From NCBI GenBank assembly GCA_947497475.1, contig CANMGS010000002.1, positions 310,001 to 374,000 on the forward strand: a stretch of 64,000 nucleotides of DNA, given 5' to 3'. The DNA is from an uncultured Amylibacter sp. (lineage in GTDB: Bacteria; Pseudomonadota; Alphaproteobacteria; Rhodobacterales; Rhodobacteraceae). Below the pieces are notes generated by a model. The model saw only the letters and a list, made by a program, of their open reading frames with translations. It was not told the DNA's origin and did not search any database. Shown one piece after another: positions 18,309 to 27,018 of this stretch; the first letter of the stretch is position 1; every line of letters begins with the position of its first letter. A program made the translations under genes and the position numbers.

Positions 18309-19115
18309 TTACTTAGCGTTGTGAACAACGATTTGTTGGAATGGGATTTCAATGCCGTCTTTTTGGAATTGCTCATAGATGGCTTGAGGTAATGCGTATT
18401 TGATATCGAAATAATGCTCGCCTTCGCAGAATGGGCGCACCAACAGATCAACAGAACTTGCCGCCAATGTTTCGACTTCAACAAATGGGGCAGGGTCAGC
18501 CAAGACGTTTTTGTTGGCTTTCAGAACTTTAGCAATACTTGCTTTGGCTTTTTTGATGTCCGTACCATAGGCAACAGAGGCCACCATATCGACGCCACGA
18601 ATGTTGTGATGTGAATGGTTGGTGATCTTTGCCCCCCAAATACTCGCGTTCGGTACTATGATGTGCTGATTATCGAATGTGATCATGTCTGTTGTAAATA
18701 AAGTGATTGCATCGACCTTACCAAATGTATCAGCAGCTTGAACAAAGTCGCCAACTTTATATGGGCGGAACATCAGTAGCATTACACCTGCAGCAAGGTT
18801 AGAAAGTGTGCCTTGTAAAGCCAGGCCAACGGCCAAACCTGCGGCACCAATTAAGGCTATCAGTGATGTCGTTTCAATGCCGAAACGGTTTAGGACTGCG
18901 ATGCCAGCAAAGGCTAGAACAGCGTAACGAGCTATAGAGCCTAGGAAGTGGAAAAGCGTTTCATCTAATTTTTCATAATTCTCACCCATACCAACGATGA
19001 GTTTTTTGACAAAATTGGAAACCCAGATTGCGATAAAAATAATCGCTACAGCATAAAGAATGTTTACAGTATTCGCTGCAAACCAACCGCCGACACTATT
19101 TATGGAATTAAACAT
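18309..19115 (-). CDS. MscS-type mechanosensitive channel
   Basis: Start taken at 19115 (MFNSINSVGGW, 268 aa) because AGGGGGAAAG directly precedes it; an upstream ATG at 19175 has no such site. Three membrane helices occupy about residues 10-115. The third, pore-lining helix is rich in Gly/Ala (ALIGAAGLAVGLALQGTLSN), the hallmark of MscS. The beta domain follows with FRPYKVGDFVQAADTFGKV and the ivPNA segment. It releases solutes upon hypo-osmotic shock, functioning as an inner-membrane heptamer. The length is close to E. coli MscS (286 aa). Confidence 0.9.
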   Translation of the reverse strand: MFNSINSVGGWFAANTVNILYAVAIIFIAIWVSNFVKKLIVGMGENYEKLDETLFHFLGSIARYAVLAFAGIAVLNRFGIETTSLIALIGAAGLAVGLALQGTLSNLAAGVMLLMFRPYKVGDFVQAADTFGKVDAITLFTTDMITFDNQHIIVPNASIWGAKITNHSHHNIRGVDMVASVAYGTDIKKAKASIAKVLKANKNVLADPAPFVEVETLAASSVDLLVRPFCEGEHYFDIKYALPQAIYEQFQKDGIEIPFQQIVVHNAK

Positions 19116-19194
19116 CTTTCCCCCTGAAATGGTTATTAATAGAGGAAAGGTAGGTATCGCTAGGGCGTATTGCAACGCCTTAGGCTATAATAAA

Positions 19195-19758
19195 TTACGC
19201 GCGTTCTGCGTATTCCATTGTTTCTGTGTTGATCACGATATCTTCGTCTTGGCCAACGAATGGGGGAATCATCACACGCACACCGTTGTCTAGAACCGCA
19301 GGTTTAAAGCTGTTTGCCGCTGTTTGACCTTTTACAGCAGGTTCGGTTTCTGCAACTTTACAAACCACTTTATGTGGAACTTCTGCACTTAATGCTTCGG
19401 ATTCGTGGTATTCGATTTTGATTGTCATACCATCTTGAAGGAATGGGCGGCGTTCGCCCAAGATATCCGAAGGCAATTCGATTTGCTCGTATGTTTCCAG
19501 ATCCATGAAAACCAACATACCATCAGATTCATACAAGAATTGTTGGTCTTTTTGGTCCAAACGTACCTTTTCAACCTTATCAGCAGAGCGAAAACGTTCG
19601 TTTAATTTTGAGTTATTTCGAAGGTTTTTCATCTCTACCTGAGCAAAAGCGCCACCTTTACCAGGCTTTACATGATCGACTTTCACGGCAATCCATAGGC
19701 CATCGTTGTGTTCAAGAATATTACCAGGGCGGATTTCGTTCCCATTGATCTTAGGCAT
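19195..19758 (-). CDS. efp: Elongation factor P
   Basis: The frame is open far upstream, but the family start is [13 protein letters not shown] at 19758, giving 187 aa. Three beta-barrel domains are present, with the modifiable lysine K34 at the tip of the loop KPGKGG (31-36). The [11 protein letters not shown] version carries the lysine used by EpmA-type beta-lysylation; no epmA/epmB gene is in the window. EF-P rescues ribosomes stalled at polyproline. No strong Shine-Dalgarno is seen. Confidence 0.93.
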   Translation of the reverse strand: MPKINGNEIRPGNILEHNDGLWIAVKVDHVKPGKGGAFAQVEMKNLRNNSKLNERFRSADKVEKVRLDQKDQQFLYESDGMLVFMDLETYEQIELPSDILGERRPFLQDGMTIKIEYHESEALSAEVPHKVVCKVAETEPAVKGQTAANSFKPAVLDNGVRVMIPPFVGQDEDIVINTETMEYAERA

Positions 19759-19867
19759 GTTTTCGCTGCTTTCGTTTGAAAAGGTTGAAAAATTATTTAA
19801 TCGGTCTATATAATGACCTCCTGCTATAAGCAAGCCGATGTGGGATCGGTTCGGGAACTGCCAAATA

Positions 19868-19888
19868 GCCATGCATATAACGCATGGC
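19868..19888. repeat. Hairpin in the efp / DUF6280 spacer
   Basis: GCCATGC and GCATGGC form a perfect 7-bp stem with a 7-nt loop in the 217-bp spacer between divergent efp and the DUF6280 gene. Upstream of it a TTGAAA-N18-TATAAT promoter-like pair faces the DUF6280 gene (19787-19816), which would place the hairpin in that gene's 5' leader. Function unknown. Confidence 0.35.
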
Positions 19889-19975
19889 AGATATTCCATA
19901 TCGGCAAGACACGAATCGTCACAAAAATGACATATTGGTGCGACCCTAGAAATAAGAGAAAAGATCAAGACGAAA

Positions 19976-20290
19976 ATGTTTGATACAATCGATAATTCTG
20001 CTTTCACGAATGATCAAGGTAAACGCTCTGCCAAGTTGTTTGCTGCTGTCGTCCTAGCTGCCCTAGACGATGCAATCGCTGATGATAAAAAATATGGTAA
20101 TGGTGTTGAATCAATCGCACGCTGGGCGCGCTCCCGTGATGGACGCGAAGTTCTGATGTGTGCTGGTATTGAACCAACTGAACGTTGTGTAAAAGGCATG
20201 ATGGAATTCGTATCACGTGGTGTGCGTACTTCTGTTGCGCTATCTCGTGAAGAAAGCGAACGCCAAGCAGCGGCTAAAGAAGCTGCATAA
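19976..20290 (+). CDS. DUF6280 family protein, first copy
   Basis: This 104-aa soluble, charged protein has the core [20 protein letters not shown], then [19 protein letters not shown] and [20 protein letters not shown] recognise this as the small Rhodobacterales family DUF6280, whose function is unknown. It ends with a charged tail ([13 protein letters not shown]). A strong terminator follows directly, and a second, shorter copy lies 135 bp downstream, with 68 of 71 bases identical over the conserved 3' half. Confidence 0.8.
   Translation: MFDTIDNSAFTNDQGKRSAKLFAAVVLAALDDAIADDKKYGNGVESIARWARSRDGREVLMCAGIEPTERCVKGMMEFVSRGVRTSVALSREESERQAAAKEAA
20159..20229 (+). repeat. Near-identical direct repeat, copy 1 (copy 2 at 20590-20660)
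   Basis: The 71-bp block coding for the C-terminal half of the DUF6280 protein recurs at 20590-20660 with three mismatches. All three changes are silent third-codon positions. Flanking coding sequence is clearly more diverged, which suggests gene conversion or strong selection on this part. Confidence 0.85.
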
Positions 20291-20305
20291 ATTAACTAAA
20301 TAGAC

Positions 20306-20341
20306 AAAAAAAAGGCGCCTCATTGAAGGCGCCTTTTTTTT
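20306..20341. terminator. Strong bidirectional terminator
   Basis: An A-run, GGCGCC, an 8-nt loop, GGCGCC and a run of eight T form a textbook intrinsic terminator that would work in both directions. It separates the two DUF6280 copies, so the second needs its own promoter. Confidence 0.92.
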
Positions 20342-20424
20342 AACAAACCCCCTTCATTTTAATGACCAAGAATCGGTTCATAAACTTCCTAATAGTTAAT
20401 CATGCAACTACGGGAGAAAACGTT

Positions 20425-20697
20425 TTGGCATCTATGGCTTCTGAAGGGACTGCAACCTTTCAAAAACTCTTTTCAGCAGTGGTATTAGCTGCATTAGATG
20501 ATGCAATCATCGACGACAAAAAATACGGTAACGGGGCAGAGACCATAAAGCGTTGGGCGCAATCGCGCGATGGGCGTGAAGTTCTGACATGTGCCGGTAT
20601 TGAACCAACGGAACGTTGTGTAAAAGGCATGATGGAGTTCGTATCACGTGGTGTGCGTACATCCATGGCCTTATCGCGAGAAGAAATGAGCCGTTAA
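20425..20697 (+). CDS. DUF6280 family protein, second copy
   Basis: A paralogue of the preceding gene with the same core ([20 protein letters not shown], then [19 protein letters not shown], then [19 protein letters not shown]) but lacking most of the C-terminal tail. A TTG at 20425 has GGGAG 8 nt upstream and gives 90 aa. The next ATG at 20434 has no suitably spaced site, and a further upstream ATG at 20362 would add an unrelated 21-residue extension. The start is therefore uncertain. Function unknown. Confidence 0.72.
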   Translation: MASMASEGTATFQKLFSAVVLAALDDAIIDDKKYGNGAETIKRWAQSRDGREVLTCAGIEPTERCVKGMMEFVSRGVRTSMALSREEMSR

Positions 20698-20761
20698 ATT
20701 ATATTGTATCGATACATCGGTTTTTAAATGACAATCCTGTCATCTGTGTAAATATGTTTGC

Positions 20762-21937
20762 ATGTTAAAAGATATTACACCTAAAGCGGTATTCACAGGT
20801 TTCTTAACGACTTTCGTTGGCTTTGCTGCATCCTTTGCTGTTGTCATGCAAGGGTTGTATGCCGTTGGAGCAACGGATGCGCAGGTTATATCTGGCTTGA
20901 TGATGCTTTGTTTCTTCAAAGCGATTTGTGAAATTTACCTGTCTTTAAAACTAAAGATGCCGATTACAATTGCATGGTCTACACCAGGTGCTGCTTTGCT
21001 GGCTTCTACGGGAGCAATGCAAGGTGGGTTTGCGGCTGCGGTCGGGGCTTTCTGTGTGGCTGGCGCACTTGTTGTACTGGCTGGATTATGGAAACCGTTG
21101 GAACGCCTCGTTTCGAATATTCCACTCTCATTGGCAAATGCGATGCTGGCTGGTGTGTTGTTGCCGCTTTGCTTGGCGCCTTTTATAGCGATCAATGACT
21201 TTCCATTATATGGGTTGTTAATCCTGCTAACTTGGATTGGTGTTGGGCAAATAAATAAACTTTGGGCTGTGCCTGCTGCATTGGCAGTTTTTGCCATTAT
21301 CCTTTTTGTAGGTATAGGTGTCACTTCAGAACAAATGCAAACTGTTGGCGCTGCAGCATTTGTGTTCCCAGAATTCGTAACCCCACACTTTACATGGCAG
21401 GCCATGATTGGTGTCGGTGTTCCGTTATTTATTGTCACGATGGCATCCCAAAATATCACGGGTTATGGCGTTTTGCGCGCGTATGACTATGCCCCCAAAG
21501 CAGGGGAGCTGTTTTGGGTGACGGGTTTATTCACCGTTTTTTCAGCGCCTTTTGGTGGGCATGGTATCAATCTTGCCGCTATTACAGCGGCTATGTGTGC
21601 CAGTGATGAAGCTGGGCCAGATCACACGAAACGATATTGGGCATCAGTAATGTCAGGTATTTTCTACCTTATGCTTGTACCCATTGTCGGCGCTGCGATT
21701 GCTTTTGTAGCATTAGCGCCTGTTGCTTTGATCAAAGCTGTGGCTGGTTTGGCTTTGATAGGGGCACTCGTCGGTGCTTTAAAAGGGACGGTTGAAGCGG
21801 CCGAAGAACGTGAAGCGGCTGGATTAACATTCTTAATCACTGCATCGGGCATCAGCTTGCTTGGTATCTCAGCACCATTTTGGGGGTTGTTGGCGGGGAT
21901 TGCTATGTTGGCTGGCTTGAAGTGGCGTAAGTCTTAA
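20762..21937 (+). CDS. BenE family benzoate/H+ symporter-like transporter
   Basis: This 391-aa integral membrane protein has about 12 helices. The family's hallmarks are FVGFAASFAVVMQGL near the start, ITIAWSTPGAALLA in the first third and APFGGHGINLAAITAAMC in the second half. BenE proteins take up benzoate by proton symport in aromatic degraders, but most Rhodobacterales copies lie away from aromatic genes, as here, so the substrate is open. Its stop codon overlaps that of hrpB (TTAA). Confidence 0.87.
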   Translation: MLKDITPKAVFTGFLTTFVGFAASFAVVMQGLYAVGATDAQVISGLMMLCFFKAICEIYLSLKLKMPITIAWSTPGAALLASTGAMQGGFAAAVGAFCVAGALVVLAGLWKPLERLVSNIPLSLANAMLAGVLLPLCLAPFIAINDFPLYGLLILLTWIGVGQINKLWAVPAALAVFAIILFVGIGVTSEQMQTVGAAAFVFPEFVTPHFTWQAMIGVGVPLFIVTMASQNITGYGVLRAYDYAPKAGELFWVTGLFTVFSAPFGGHGINLAAITAAMCASDEAGPDHTKRYWASVMSGIFYLMLVPIVGAAIAFVALAPVALIKAVAGLALIGALVGALKGTVEAAEEREAAGLTFLITASGISLLGISAPFWGLLAGIAMLAGLKWRKS

Positions 21938-24414
21938 CTCTTACGGGGCTTCACACGGCGTGTTGGCTCGGCAATCGTTGGGTCCTCTGGCCAAGGATGT
22001 TTTGGATAACGCCCGCGCATATCTTTGCGCACATCCGCATAAGACGTTTTCCAAAAGTTCGGCAGGTCAGCGGTCATTTGTACCGGGCGTTGTGCAGGTG
22101 ATAAAAGGTTAATCAACAACGGCAAACGATCAGGGCCAACGCATGGGTGTTGGTTTAACCCAAATAATTCTTGCAACCGGACAGAGACACTTGGCTGCTC
22201 CCCTCCATAATCAACCGCTAAAGTCGTACCTGTTGGCGCTTTAATAGAGGCAGGGGCGAGTTGTTCGACAAGTTGCTGTTCTTCCCAAGATAAACAGCCC
22301 TTTAAGATCATCGTCATATCCAGACGTTTTAGATCGTCAGTTTTTTTCATTCCCGATAAATGCGGTTGCAACCATGTTTCTATATTATCCAACAAAGCTT
22401 CATCTGACAGGTCAGGCACATCAGCACCTTTATCTGCTAACCATTCTACGCGAGCACGATATAATGTTGCGGTTTTCGACATTGGTAGAACACCCATACC
22501 AAGGTCGCGAATACCCTCTACCATTCCAGCCGCTAATGCATCAGCAGGGCAATCTTTCCAATTGTGATCCTCTAGTACCAAAGATTGAAAACAACGCTGT
22601 AACCGCGCATCAACACGGCGTTCCCGTTTATTCCATATACACAGCTTACGCTCTTCGATTTGGCTGCCATAAAGTTGGGTGAAGTCTTGATCAGATAAAG
22701 GTACCGCTAACCGAATGCGGGCTTCTTTTGCGTCGCCATCTAAATCTGTGGCAACGATCATACGGGTGTTTGCCAGACTATCACCATGCTCAAAGACAGC
22801 TCCTTTGCCCCCAGATAATAAATAACGAGGGGCATCACCTTTGCGGCGCAGACCAATACGATCAGGATAGGCGAGTGCGCACATAGCACCTAATGACAGT
22901 ACTTTTCCACCTTGTGGTTTAAGCCGCTTGGCCTCTTTCTTAATGGCGTCCACTGTAATGCGGTTGGCTTTATAAGGGCGCTCTGAATGGAACTTGCCAA
23001 TATCACGTAAAGCTTCCCATCGCAGTGTCAGATCGCTTGGGAATTGACGGTTTTCACGCAAAAGTGGATCACGCGCCTCCAGCAATGCTGCCAATACATC
23101 TGCCTCAGATCCTGCCTGAAGCAGAACATGAGCCAAACGAGCATGTGTGGGTTGGGTGGCAAGTTTACGACCATAATCGGTTATGCGCCCTTGGATGTCC
23201 AAAGCTCCTAACATGCGCAACAGGTTCTGTGCCATTGCAAAATCATTTTCCCTTGGTGGGCTTAGAAATGCCAGTTCAGTTGGGTCATTTGTGCCCCAAA
23301 GTGCGAGTTCCAAAACTAAACCTGTCAGATCGGTTGACCGTATCTCAGGCTCTGGAAAGGCCGCCATGCCACCGTTTTCGCCTTTGGTCCAAAGCTTATA
23401 ACAAACACCTTCTGCAACACGTCCTGCACGCCCCTCGCGCTGGGTGGATTCGGCTTTGGTCACGCGCTGGGTAACAAGACGAGACATACCCGAATTGCCA
23501 TCGAATTGCGCACGCCTTGCACGGCCAGCATCAACCACCACTCGTATATCTGGGATTGTTAGGGATGTTTCAGCGATAGAGGTCGCTAAAACCACCTTGC
23601 GCCCTGACTTTGGCGGTTCAATCGCTGCGCGTTGGTCTTTAAATGGCATGGCACCATAAAGGGGCTTTATGGCAACGTCCGATCCTAACGAATTTCCCAA
23701 AAGCTGCTGAACACGGTTGATTTCACCCGCTCCTGGGAGGAATACCAAAACGCCGCCTTCGGTTTCTGAAACGGCTGTTTTGATTAACGCGGCTGTTGCA
23801 TCCTCTAATCGTGGTCCTTTGCGGCCAGTTTGCGCCCAAGGTTGTGATAGAAACCGTTGTTCTACTGGATATGATTTACCCATAGAGGTGACAATGGGTG
23901 TATCGCCCATCAATTTTGCCACTGGAGCAGCATCCAATGTGGCGGACATGGCAATAATGCATAGGTCTTCGCGTAGAGCACTGCGTATTTCTAAGGACAA
24001 AGCCAAGCCAAGGTCGGCTTGTAAGCTGCGTTCGTGAAATTCATCGAATATTACACAAGATATATCAGGCAGCTCTGGGTTGCTTTGGATCATGCGGGTT
24101 AAAATGCCCTCTGTCACGACTTCTATTATTGTATTAGCAGAGGATTTATTATCGCCACGCATCCGGTATCCAACCGTTTTTCCAACAGGTTCCCCCAAGA
24201 TATCCGCCATACGTTCCGCCGCGGCACGTGCTGCCAAACGTCTGGGTTCTAGCATAAGTATTTTGCGATCAAATAGGGACTGCTCCAGTAAAAACAAAGG
24301 AATGCGTGTGGTCTTACCAGCACCTGGTGGTGCTTGTAGAACAGCTTGGTTATCTGATTTTAATGCAGCTAACAGATCGGGCAGGGCTGCCTCAATCGGC
24401 AGCACTGCAGTCAT
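21934..24414 (-). CDS. hrpB: ATP-dependent RNA helicase HrpB
   Basis: This 826-aa DEAH-box helicase has Walker A GAGKTT at 31-36, DEFH at 124-127 in place of the usual DEAH, the SATLD motif III and QREGRAGRVAEG motif VI. After the HA2-like region comes the HrpB-specific C-terminal domain (LPLLINLLSPAQRPVQMTADLP region, then DVRKDMRGRYPKHPWPEDP). Full length. The function in bacteria is poorly known; it is thought to act in RNA metabolism. The DUF3108 gene lies 6 bp upstream, so the two are probably co-transcribed. Confidence 0.93.
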   Translation of the reverse strand: MTAVLPIEAALPDLLAALKSDNQAVLQAPPGAGKTTRIPLFLLEQSLFDRKILMLEPRRLAARAAAERMADILGEPVGKTVGYRMRGDNKSSANTIIEVVTEGILTRMIQSNPELPDISCVIFDEFHERSLQADLGLALSLEIRSALREDLCIIAMSATLDAAPVAKLMGDTPIVTSMGKSYPVEQRFLSQPWAQTGRKGPRLEDATAALIKTAVSETEGGVLVFLPGAGEINRVQQLLGNSLGSDVAIKPLYGAMPFKDQRAAIEPPKSGRKVVLATSIAETSLTIPDIRVVVDAGRARRAQFDGNSGMSRLVTQRVTKAESTQREGRAGRVAEGVCYKLWTKGENGGMAAFPEPEIRSTDLTGLVLELALWGTNDPTELAFLSPPRENDFAMAQNLLRMLGALDIQGRITDYGRKLATQPTHARLAHVLLQAGSEADVLAALLEARDPLLRENRQFPSDLTLRWEALRDIGKFHSERPYKANRITVDAIKKEAKRLKPQGGKVLSLGAMCALAYPDRIGLRRKGDAPRYLLSGGKGAVFEHGDSLANTRMIVATDLDGDAKEARIRLAVPLSDQDFTQLYGSQIEERKLCIWNKRERRVDARLQRCFQSLVLEDHNWKDCPADALAAGMVEGIRDLGMGVLPMSKTATLYRARVEWLADKGADVPDLSDEALLDNIETWLQPHLSGMKKTDDLKRLDMTMILKGCLSWEEQQLVEQLAPASIKAPTGTTLAVDYGGEQPSVSVRLQELFGLNQHPCVGPDRLPLLINLLSPAQRPVQMTADLPNFWKTSYADVRKDMRGRYPKHPWPEDPTIAEPTRRVKPRKS

Positions 24415-24420
24415 AGCACC

Positions 24421-25134
24421 TTACTTTCGTGTGGCGCGGATCTTGCCAATAGACGCATCAGCTGTAAATTCTTGAAAGCGGTAAGTTCCATCATCATTCT
24501 GCTCATAGCGTACAGAGAATGGAAAGTTGACCTTCTTTTTCATCTTATCGGGTGAAAACCCTGCAAGACGCTTATAATTCCCACTGCATGTTGCTGTTGT
24601 ACCTGATATTTTGGGCTTACCCAAAGACAATTCAGACAAACGGCGCCCGTCAAACATTTTGCGTTTGGAATTACACAAAGTGTTAGGTGTGGCCGTTTTA
24701 AAGGTCAGATAGGCTGAAGACAGCAAATCTATCGTGCCAGTTTGTTTGGAAGGCGTCAGGTCATAATCGCGTCTTGCACGTTCTGGGTTGTAGGTATCAA
24801 CAATAGGTCGACTGCCTTTCCAACGCATTTTAACGATTGAATTACGTGAACCCGTACGCGCATTGCCAGAGTATTTTCGAACCTGTAGTGCATCCTTTTT
24901 GATCACACCTGTTGCAGAGCCAGTATATCCAATATCTTTGATCTTTTTAAGCAACTTTGTGGGTGTCACGGCACCACGTACTGCATATGCATCTGGTGTT
25001 TCAGATGCATTCACATTGATTGTTCCTGCCTTAATACCGAAAGCATAAAGGTTTAGACTGATGTTTTCCGCTTGCGCATTGGTCGCAAAGGCAAGGGCTC
25101 CAATTAAGGAAAAAGACTGCACGATAGATTTCAT
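24421..25134 (-). CDS. DUF3108 periplasmic protein
   Basis: Start at 25134 (MKSIVQSFSL, 237 aa), where GGAG lies 6 nt upstream; a longer frame up to 25236 has no such signal. A signal peptide (about residues 1-21, cut after AQA) precedes a beta-rich domain opening with SLNLYAFGIKAGTI, characteristic of DUF3108, with a C-terminal FSVRYEQNDDGTYRF strand. Members are thought to be periplasmic beta-barrel-like proteins of unknown role. It probably heads a two-gene unit with hrpB. Confidence 0.8.
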   Translation of the reverse strand: MKSIVQSFSLIGALAFATNAQAENISLNLYAFGIKAGTINVNASETPDAYAVRGAVTPTKLLKKIKDIGYTGSATGVIKKDALQVRKYSGNARTGSRNSIVKMRWKGSRPIVDTYNPERARRDYDLTPSKQTGTIDLLSSAYLTFKTATPNTLCNSKRKMFDGRRLSELSLGKPKISGTTATCSGNYKRLAGFSPDKMKKKVNFPFSVRYEQNDDGTYRFQEFTADASIGKIRATRK

Positions 25135-25461
25135 CGGATACTCCGAACTTATTGTTTGTGCCAATTTATGAACCCTTTTCCACAAATATAAGGGGGGCCT
25201 CATCACAGAATTTAACAAAGTTGAAATGAATCGCATTAAAAACCATTTTTAGAGTGATAATGCGCAAATATTCGCAAAAAACGTCCATAAAATTACATAA
25301 AACAGCTAATATTGTTGTGATAACTGTTTGGTCTACTCTATATATCTGGCCTTGAATTTTACGCGATGGTCTGTCAAAGAGCGCCACAATGCTGTGGATG
25401 TGGATAATTTAGCACTTACAGCCAGAGAATCCCTTGACGCCCAACAATATCGGGCATAAAG
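25135..25461. other. 327-bp divergent spacer between DUF3108 gene and rpmB
   Basis: AT-rich and without a convincing open frame or RNA gene. The right end holds the likely rpmB promoter; the left end holds start signals of the DUF3108 gene. In the middle is a run of short A/T tracts (about 25,225-25,320) that may bend DNA. Nothing else is recognised. Confidence 0.6.
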
Positions 25462-25462
25462 G
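25434..25462 (+). promoter_or_regulatory. Probable sigma-70 promoter of rpmB
   Basis: TTGACG at 25434-25439 is followed after 17 bp by TAAAGG at 25457-25462, leaving a 65-nt leader before the L28 start. The -35 is close to consensus and the -10 is weak. Confidence 0.45.
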
Positions 25463-25527
25463 TGCGGCTCGAAATTCAAGTGCCAAGGGGCAAAGGGCCC
25501 GTTGGACAAATGACAAGGAAGCTAGAC

Positions 25528-25812
25528 ATGTCACGTGTTTGCGAATTGACTGGTAAAGGTCCAATGACTGGCAACAATGTCAGCCACGCTAAAAACAGAA
25601 CTAAACGCCGTTTTTTGCCGAACCTGAATGATGTGACTTTGGCAAGCGACGTGCTTGGCCGTTCATTCAAGTTCCGCATTTCTGCGGCTGCATTGCGCAC
25701 AATCGATCACCGTGGTGGTTTTGATGCGTTCTTGGCTAAAGCGAAAGACAGCGAATTGTCTGCGAATGCTTTGAAAGTTAAGAAAGACATTGCAAAAGCT
25801 CAAGCTGAATAA
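25528..25812 (+). CDS. rpmB: 50S ribosomal protein L28
   Basis: Start at 25528 ([12 protein letters not shown], 94 aa) with AAGGAAG upstream; the frame opens earlier but that part is not L28. Family hallmarks: [17 protein letters not shown], then [11 protein letters not shown] and a C-terminal [14 protein letters not shown]. The cysteine pairs that bind zinc in some L28 forms are reduced to a single Cys. L28 is a late-assembling part of the large ribosomal subunit. It ends at a strong terminator. Confidence 0.97.
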   Translation: MSRVCELTGKGPMTGNNVSHAKNRTKRRFLPNLNDVTLASDVLGRSFKFRISAAALRTIDHRGGFDAFLAKAKDSELSANALKVKKDIAKAQAE

Positions 25813-25834
25813 GCTTTTAGTTTTTTGAAATTTG

Positions 25835-25870
25835 GCGGCCTCAAAGGAAACTTTGGGGCCGCTTCTTTTT
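25835..25870 (+). terminator. Terminator after rpmB
   Basis: GCGGCC-tc-AAAG, a GAAA tetraloop, CTTT-gg-GGCCGC and a T-rich tail form a stable stem of 6 plus 4 bp around a small internal loop. Confidence 0.88.
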
Positions 25871-25940
25871 GTCCTGTTGGACTCTGGTCTGATGGGAATA
25901 AGTTTCGCACAGATAATTTAAATATGAATAGGATTGAAAA

Positions 25941-26480
25941 ATGGCTGAAAAACAAAAAACAGGTACATTTGCAATTGTTCTAGCAAGCTTGGTTGTTATA
26001 GCGGCACTTGTGTTTCTTGCATGTGTGCTAAAACATAAAATGGATGGTCACTCTATGTTTGCTCATCACGTGACACCAACCGAAGGTGTTGTCGTAGAAG
26101 GGGCCTATGCCCGTGCAAATGGTGCCTCTGCAAAAGCGGGTGCTGCGTTTATGGTGATCAAGAATTATAATGCAGAAGCTGACCGTTTGATCGCAGCTTC
26201 AACTGACGTTGCGAATATGGTTGAATTGCATACACATATCGAAGGCGAAAACGGCGTTATGATGATGCGTCCAGATGAAGATGGCTTTGATTTGCCTGCA
26301 AATGGCGAAGCACATCTAAAGCGTGGCGGTGACCATGTGATGATGATGGGTTTGAAGCATGCGCTTAATCATGGCGATACAGTTGAGGTCACATTAGTCT
26401 TTGAAAAGGCTGGGGAAATTAAGATTCAGGTTCCTGTGGACTTGGAGCGTAAACCTGCCTCTGGTGACGCGCACCACTGA
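25941..26480 (+). CDS. PCu(A)C-type copper chaperone
   Basis: This 179-aa protein is anchored by one N-terminal helix (about residues 9-30). The periplasmic cupredoxin-like domain carries the PCu(A)C ligand set in VELHTH (H97, H99), the methionines MMM at 107-109 and DHVMMMGLK (H132, M134). These proteins hand Cu(I) to the CuA site of cytochrome c oxidase. An extra His/Met-rich stretch follows the anchor (KHKMDGHSMFAHH, about 31-43), which could bind additional copper. The C-terminus also ends in two histidines. A hairpin terminator follows. Confidence 0.87.
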   Translation: MAEKQKTGTFAIVLASLVVIAALVFLACVLKHKMDGHSMFAHHVTPTEGVVVEGAYARANGASAKAGAAFMVIKNYNAEADRLIAASTDVANMVELHTHIEGENGVMMMRPDEDGFDLPANGEAHLKRGGDHVMMMGLKHALNHGDTVEVTLVFEKAGEIKIQVPVDLERKPASGDAHH

Positions 26481-26488
26481 TATTTATG

Positions 26489-26515
26489 CGGTCGAGTGCA
26501 AAGCGTGCTCGACCG
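26489..26515 (+). terminator. Terminator-like hairpin after the copper chaperone gene
   Basis: CGGTCGAG and CTCGACCG form a perfect 8-bp stem with an 11-nt loop, 8 bp after the stop. No T-run follows. Confidence 0.6.
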
Positions 26516-26520
26516 TAATT

Positions 26521-26557
26521 CCTTGATCCGCTAAGGTGTTGGAGAACACGATCAAGG
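26521..26557 (+). promoter_or_regulatory. Inverted repeat covering the ribosome site of the phosphatase gene
   Basis: CCTTGATC at 26521-26528 pairs with GATCAAGG at 26550-26557. GTGTT-GGAG-AACAC forms an inner hairpin. The right arm contains the AAGG that would be the Shine-Dalgarno of the gene starting at 26566, so folding could hide it. Confidence 0.4.
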
Positions 26558-26565
26558 ACACCTCT

Positions 26566-27018
26566 ATGCCCCCTAAAATTATGTTTGTTTGCCTTGGGAA
26601 TATTTGCCGTTCCCCAACCGCCGAAGGTGTGTTTCGTGGTCTCGCGGGGCAGGCGGGCTTGGACGTTATTGTAGACAGTTCTGGCACGGGCGGTTGGCAT
26701 GTGGGGGAACAGCCAGATCGGCGTGCGATGGCAGAGGCGGCATCACGAGGGTATGATCTGTCACAGCAACGATCGCGGCAAGTATCACAGGATGATTTTG
26801 ATCAGTTTGATCTGATCTTGGCGATGGATAAAAGCAATCTGAATAACCTGAAATCTATTGCCCCATGCGGCAGTCATGCAGAAGTAAAACTATTCCTAGA
26901 ATACGCACCAAATCAATCGCTTACAGAAGTGCCTGATCCGTATTACGAAGATAATTTTGAGGCAGTCTTTGACTTGATCGAAGAGGCCAGTAGGGGGCTG
27001 ATAAAGGCGCTGTCTTAG
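26566..27018 (+). CDS. Low-molecular-weight protein-tyrosine phosphatase
   Basis: Start at 26566 (MPPKIMFVCLGNICRS, 150 aa), with AAGGA upstream. The P-loop C-X5-R-S is C9 to R15-S16 close to the N-terminus, and the general-acid aspartate lies in PDPYYED near residue 121-122. The enzymes dephosphorylate tyrosine-phosphorylated proteins; in bacteria they often control exopolysaccharide kinases, but none is adjacent. The stop overlaps that of the convergent secreted-protein gene. Confidence 0.92.
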   Translation: MPPKIMFVCLGNICRSPTAEGVFRGLAGQAGLDVIVDSSGTGGWHVGEQPDRRAMAEAASRGYDLSQQRSRQVSQDDFDQFDLILAMDKSNLNNLKSIAPCGSHAEVKLFLEYAPNQSLTEVPDPYYEDNFEAVFDLIEEASRGLIKALS

